From: Cordia subcordata
Lineage: Eukaryota > Streptophyta > Magnoliopsida > Boraginales > Cordiaceae
Assembly (NCBI GenBank): GCA_028554755.1
Contig: JAPTOF010000007.1
Location: 18,213,001-18,277,000, forward strand
Length of the DNA stretch: 64,000 nt
Direction of reading: 5' to 3'
Made by a program: the position numbers and the translations under genes. The notes beneath the pieces are model-generated. The model worked only from the letters and a program-made list of their open reading frames with translations. It made no database searches and was not told where the DNA came from. Of this stretch, positions 60,501 through 64,000 are shown piece after piece; within the stretch, counting starts at the first letter, position 1; the number at the start of each line of letters is the position of its first letter.

Positions 60501-62966
60501 GCTACTATTCGTTATATACACTAGTGAACTTTACTTTCGAAAAATGTGTGTTGTTATTAGTCTCTGAACCGGGTATTGACCATCAAAATGAAAGTGTGCC
60601 ACCTTCTCCCTCTGATTTGCTTCCTTTGTCCTTTTCGGGGTCTCTCCATATATTGATTTCAAATTCTCTTTTCATGAATAAAACGTATTTTCCATATACT
60701 TGGAGTTTTGCATATACTTAAAACTTAAAAGAATGATAGTGAAACATTTTCTGTAGCTTGAAGTCAGAATCTAAGGATTATAGATATCATTTTAGATGAC
60801 TGATAATTTTGCCTCATTTTAAATGTGTTATAAATTTTTCTAAGCCATTTTTTTGGGCAACTCATAAATGTTGGTCTTTTCTTTTCTATTGTTTGAATAA
60901 CTTCCAGAAATATACCGACAAAAGCTTCAGCAAGCTGTAGCTGATGGGGAACTCAGTGACAATGATGTGAAGACACTGGAGCGTTTACAAATTATGCTTT
61001 GCATTCCTAAAGAAACTGTTGAAGCGGCCCATGCTGATATCTGTGGCAGTTTGTTTGAAAAGGTATTCGCTGATGTTCTGTTCCCGATGTTGGTTTTGGC
61101 ACTTGAAAAAATTGGAGAGAGAAGTTGGTTTGAGTTAAAAAATACAAGATTATTGACTCAAATAATTAATCTTCTTAGACATTATATAGTGCTGCCTGCT
61201 GGTTCTTGTTCATTTTATTACAATGTACTTGGATGGCCCATCATTTGTACGTCATATGGTTGTGAAAATGAAATAACCATTTTCTTTCATGTAAAATGTA
61301 GTTCTTCCCGTGCTCTCCTTGGCTGTTTATGACAATAATGTTGATTTCTGTCTCACTGAATTTTATTGTTTCTATAGGTTGTTAAAGAAGCAATAGCAGC
61401 AGGAGTAGATGGCTATGATGCAGAAATTCAGAAATCTGTTAAAAAGGCTGCATATGGTTTGCGTTTAACCAGAGAGGTTGCAATGTCTGTTGCCAGCAAG
61501 GCTGTGAGTAGCCCAATCAAGCTGTCTGTTAATTGAATTTATCCATCAATATGTTGCCCTTTACTCGGAGTATTTTCAAAATGTTTTTTGTAATTTTCAC
61601 TTATTGGAAGTCTGAACAGAGTGGCTTGCATTTCATTGATCTCATATTTTTGAACAGGTCCGGAAGATTTTCATCAGTTACATCCAAAGAGCGAGAGCAG
61701 CTGGTAGCCGTACCGAGTCTGCAAAGGAATTGAAAAAGCTGATAGCTTTCAATAACTTGGTTGTTACTCGCTTAGTTGAAGACATTAAAGGTGAATCATC
61801 TGATACTCCATCCGAGGAGCCTGTGAAGGAAGAAACAAAACAACTTGAAGAGGATGAGGAATGGGAATCCTTGCAGTCACTTCGTAAAGTAAAACCCAAC
61901 AGGGAAAGTTTGGGCAAGCAAAGTCAGACTGAGATAAATCTGAAAGATGACCTCCCAGAAAGGGATAGAACTGACCTTTACAAGACCTACTTGTTATTTT
62001 GTCTAACTGGAGAAGTGACCAGGATTCCATTTGGTGCCCAGATCACCACAAAGAAAGATGATTCTGAATATGTTTTCCTTAACCAATTAGGTGGCATCCT
62101 TGGGTTGACTAATAAGGAGATTGTTGAAGTACATAGGAGCTTAGCTGAGCAGGCCTTCAAGCAACAAGCTGAGGTTATTTTAGCTGATGGACAGTTGACA
62201 AAAGCTAGGGTTGAACAGCTCAATGAGTTGCAGAAGAGTGTGGGCTTGCCACCTCAGTATGCTCAAAAGATAATAAAGAGCATAACAACTTCAAAATTGG
62301 CTGCCTCACTTGAAACTGCAGCTGGTCAGGGAAGGCTTAACATAAAGGAAATTAGACAACTTAAAGAGGTTGGAATTGAGATAGAAACCATGATTTCTGA
62401 AAGCTTACGAGAAAACCTTTTCAAGAAGACTGTAGATGACATCTTTTCATCAGGCACTGGAGAGTTTGATGCAGAGGAAGTGTATCAGAAAATTCCCAAG
62501 GATCTTAATATCAATGCTGCAAAGGCCAAAGCAGTTGTGCATGAGCTTGCACGAAGTAGGTTATCAAACTCCCTAGTACAGGCTGTGGCGCTTTTACGGC
62601 AGAGAAACCATACTGGGGCGGTATGAAATCTCATTTTCTTGCTTTTTGATTGTACTTGTGATTCAACATAAATTTTCTCTTCACATGCTAAGTGCTTGGT
62701 GCTTCTGCTTCTTTTAGGTTTCCTCTCTCAATGATTTGTTAGCCTGTGACAAGGCTGTGCCTTCAACTCCATTATCTTGGGAGGTGCCAGAGGAGTTAGC
62801 CGATCTCTTTGTCCTATATATGAAAGGTGATCCAGCGCCTGATAAGTTGTCGAGATTACAGTATCTGCTGAACATAAGCGATTCAACGGCAGAAGCTTTG
62901 CGAGCTATGAAGGATCGACCACTGCCTAATGGGGTTTCAGAGGAAGAGTTTGTCATAGATATCTAG
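54546..62966 (+). CDS. TIC110: TIC110, chloroplast inner-envelope import protein, 15 exons
   Basis: TIC110 sits in the inner envelope and acts in the stroma as a platform for incoming preproteins and Hsp93/Cpn60 chaperones. Exons: 54546-55093, 56238-56297, 56655-56778, 56887-56955, 57062-57160, 57352-57418, 58288-58352, 58430-58524, 58795-58922, 59057-59157, 60245-60461, 60908-61062, 61378-61503, 61658-62620, 62718-62966. They sum to 3066 nt, 1021 residues plus TAG, close to the usual ~1000. Residues 1-70 form a Ser/Thr-rich transit peptide with a long Ser/Thr run (55-71). Two hydrophobic helices follow (about 98-118 and 128-147). The rest is helical stromal domain with hallmark VTSKTYRKRLAESVSSGDL, GEVTRIPFGAQITTK and RLSNSLVQAVALLRQRN. 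An acidic linker lies near residues 663-690. Exon 9 has two possible starts (58795 or 58798). No damage seen. Confidence 0.97.
55094..56237. other. TIC110 intron 1
   Basis: A 1.1-kb intron between AAT AA and G TAT GGT (Lys codon split). I see no feature beyond AT-rich sequence. Confidence 0.8.
57419..58287. other. TIC110 intron 6
   Basis: Intron of 869 bases that splits a Gly-Arg-Asp (G|AT) codon. Nothing else recognised. Confidence 0.8.
59158..60244. other. TIC110 intron 10
   Basis: A 1.1-kb intron between EENK and LVALNQL, phase 0. No further feature recognised. Confidence 0.8.
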
Positions 62967-63519
62967 TCACAACATGTCAAATTGGGTTGTGTTGCTTTCT
63001 TCCCATTTAGGAAAGAGAAATCACAATTTTGTTTTTGAGTTATAGGTCTGCTTGTATTGGTTTCAGTGGAAACAAATGATCCGGTAATGGACGATCATTT
63101 TAAAGAGGTGAATTGCATGGACCGGAGTACTCTATTGGTTTTACACGGCTGAGTACGCTTTGTCTGTGACTATATCATCACTTTGTTATGAGGTGATCCA
63201 AATCCGTACAAGAGTGTGCTCTTTCCAGCGTTTCGATTCAAATAGTTGAAATCACTTTTTTTTTTTTTTTTTTGGTGGGAGCTTTTTTCTATATTAAAGG
63301 GTTTGAAAGTGACCTTTATGGTATTTTGATGATTAATTTTCAAGTTCATTGTTCTATTTTGTTAACTATTGGCAAGAACAATGTGGACCAGAATCGGAAC
63401 CTACTCAGCTACTTATCAACATGAATGTGAGATCGAACTTCCCGAAACTATAGGTCTTGTTTGGAGTTTGGATTTCTTTTTTCTTCTTTTCCCCTAAATC
63501 GAAAAAACACATCTTTCTT
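62967..63519. other. TIC110 3' UTR and downstream flank
   Basis: Follows the TAG at 62964-62966. No clear AATAAA was found, which is common in plants. A T run lies at 63259-63274. TTGTTTGGAGTTTGGATTTC at about 63466 resembles a MITE end. Confidence 0.5.
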
Positions 63520-63797
63520 TCGAGGAAGTGTCTAGATTGACTTTCAAAAAAAAGTTGAAATTTTAAAAAAAGTTCAAATTTACCTTTTTTTTTTTTTTCT
63601 CAAAAGTTAAAAATTTTAACTTTTCAAAAAAGTACTTGTTGCTCATTTAAATTGACATTTAAGAAATTGTTCTCTTTTGTATAATTTTTGAAAAAAATGT
63701 GTTTTTCTTAGAATCTTAAATTTCTATCTCTTATACAAAAGCTCAATCTGCCAGAAGTTATATTAAGTTCTTATTTGGATTCTTTAAATGAAATTAT

Positions 63798-63828
<31 letters not shown>

Positions 63829-64000
63829 CTCTCTCTAAAAAAACCACTTACTTTCTTTAGCAAGTATCTAGATTGACTTTCCAAAAAAGTTAAAAGTCTA
63901 AAAGAAGATCAAATTTAACTTTTTTCAAAAGTTAAAGCTTCAAGTTTTCAAAAAAGTACTTCGTGCTCATTTAAGTTAAAGTTTAGAAAATTATTTTTCT
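63520..64000. repeat. Direct repeat pair, offset 336, cut by window edge
   Basis: TCTAGATTGACTTTC occurs at 63531 and 63867. Both copies continue with AAAAGTT..AAATTTA.CTTTTT..CAAAAGTTAAA and AAAAAAGTACTT..GCTCATTTAA. Copy two reaches the end of the window. Between them lies a (TA)n(TC)n microsatellite (63797-63836). Nature unknown. Confidence 0.7.

Noticed and set aside
60461..60721. Extension of the TIC110 frame past exon 11
   Set aside because: The conserved sequence stops at the GTAACA donor at 60462 and resumes at 60908. The extension is intron read-through.
61785..62223. Minus-strand open frames over TIC110 exon 14
   Set aside because: Antisense shadows of a conserved plus-strand exon.
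1..64000. CRISPR arrays, bacterial operons, rRNA or tRNA genes
   Set aside because: The window is plant nuclear DNA. The repeats seen are transposon ends, tandem duplications and microsatellites, and no cloverleaf-capable tRNA gene was recognised.

Overview
The window is nuclear DNA from a flowering plant, most likely a eudicot. It is AT-rich, its genes are built of many exons with GT..AG introns, it carries several generations of plant retrotransposons, and one gene encodes a chloroplast-envelope protein. Two conserved single-copy genes can be read in full exon detail, and they are divergently oriented, about 26 kb apart. From 28090 down to the left edge, on the minus strand, lies listerin (LTN1), the RING E3 ligase of ribosome-associated quality control. 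Fourteen exons are visible (1741 codons, phases consistent throughout). The last exon(s), expected to carry the RING domain, lie beyond position 1. From 54546 to 62966, on the plus strand, lies TIC110, the chloroplast inner-envelope import protein, complete in 15 exons (1021 residues).

The listerin introns hold much transposon DNA. Element A (1-3972, plus strand, 5' LTR outside the window) sits in the intron before the terminal exon. The very large intron 6 (14638-23919) holds an eroded copia copy, element D (about 15114-17090), and a complete copia copy, element B (17622-22496, minus strand, 185-bp LTRs, perfect target-site duplication AGTTG). A and B belong to one family and lie in opposite orientation inside the same transcription unit. 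Intron 10 holds the worn 3' tail of a LINE-type element.

The intergenic region 28.1-54.5 kb is gene-poor. It holds a 6-kb Tnt1-like copia element (C, 39043-45034, minus strand, 332-bp LTRs), a 660-bp solo LTR with a perfect TTGTA duplication (49181-49840), three inverted-repeat elements flanked by TAA (28382-28597, 48239-49036, 53667-54080), at least one Helitron 3' end (53568-53599), and several AT-rich repeat arrays. Every copia copy has stop codons, frameshifts or lost catalytic residues, so none looks able to move on its own.

I saw no new multigene system. The points most worth a second look are the inverted A/B pair inside listerin, a cluster of 16 W-box-type motifs in the leader of element C, a tandem NAGNAG splice acceptor in TIC110, and a possible captured exon in Helitron-like DNA near 36.6 kb. 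No tRNA, rRNA or CRISPR feature was found.
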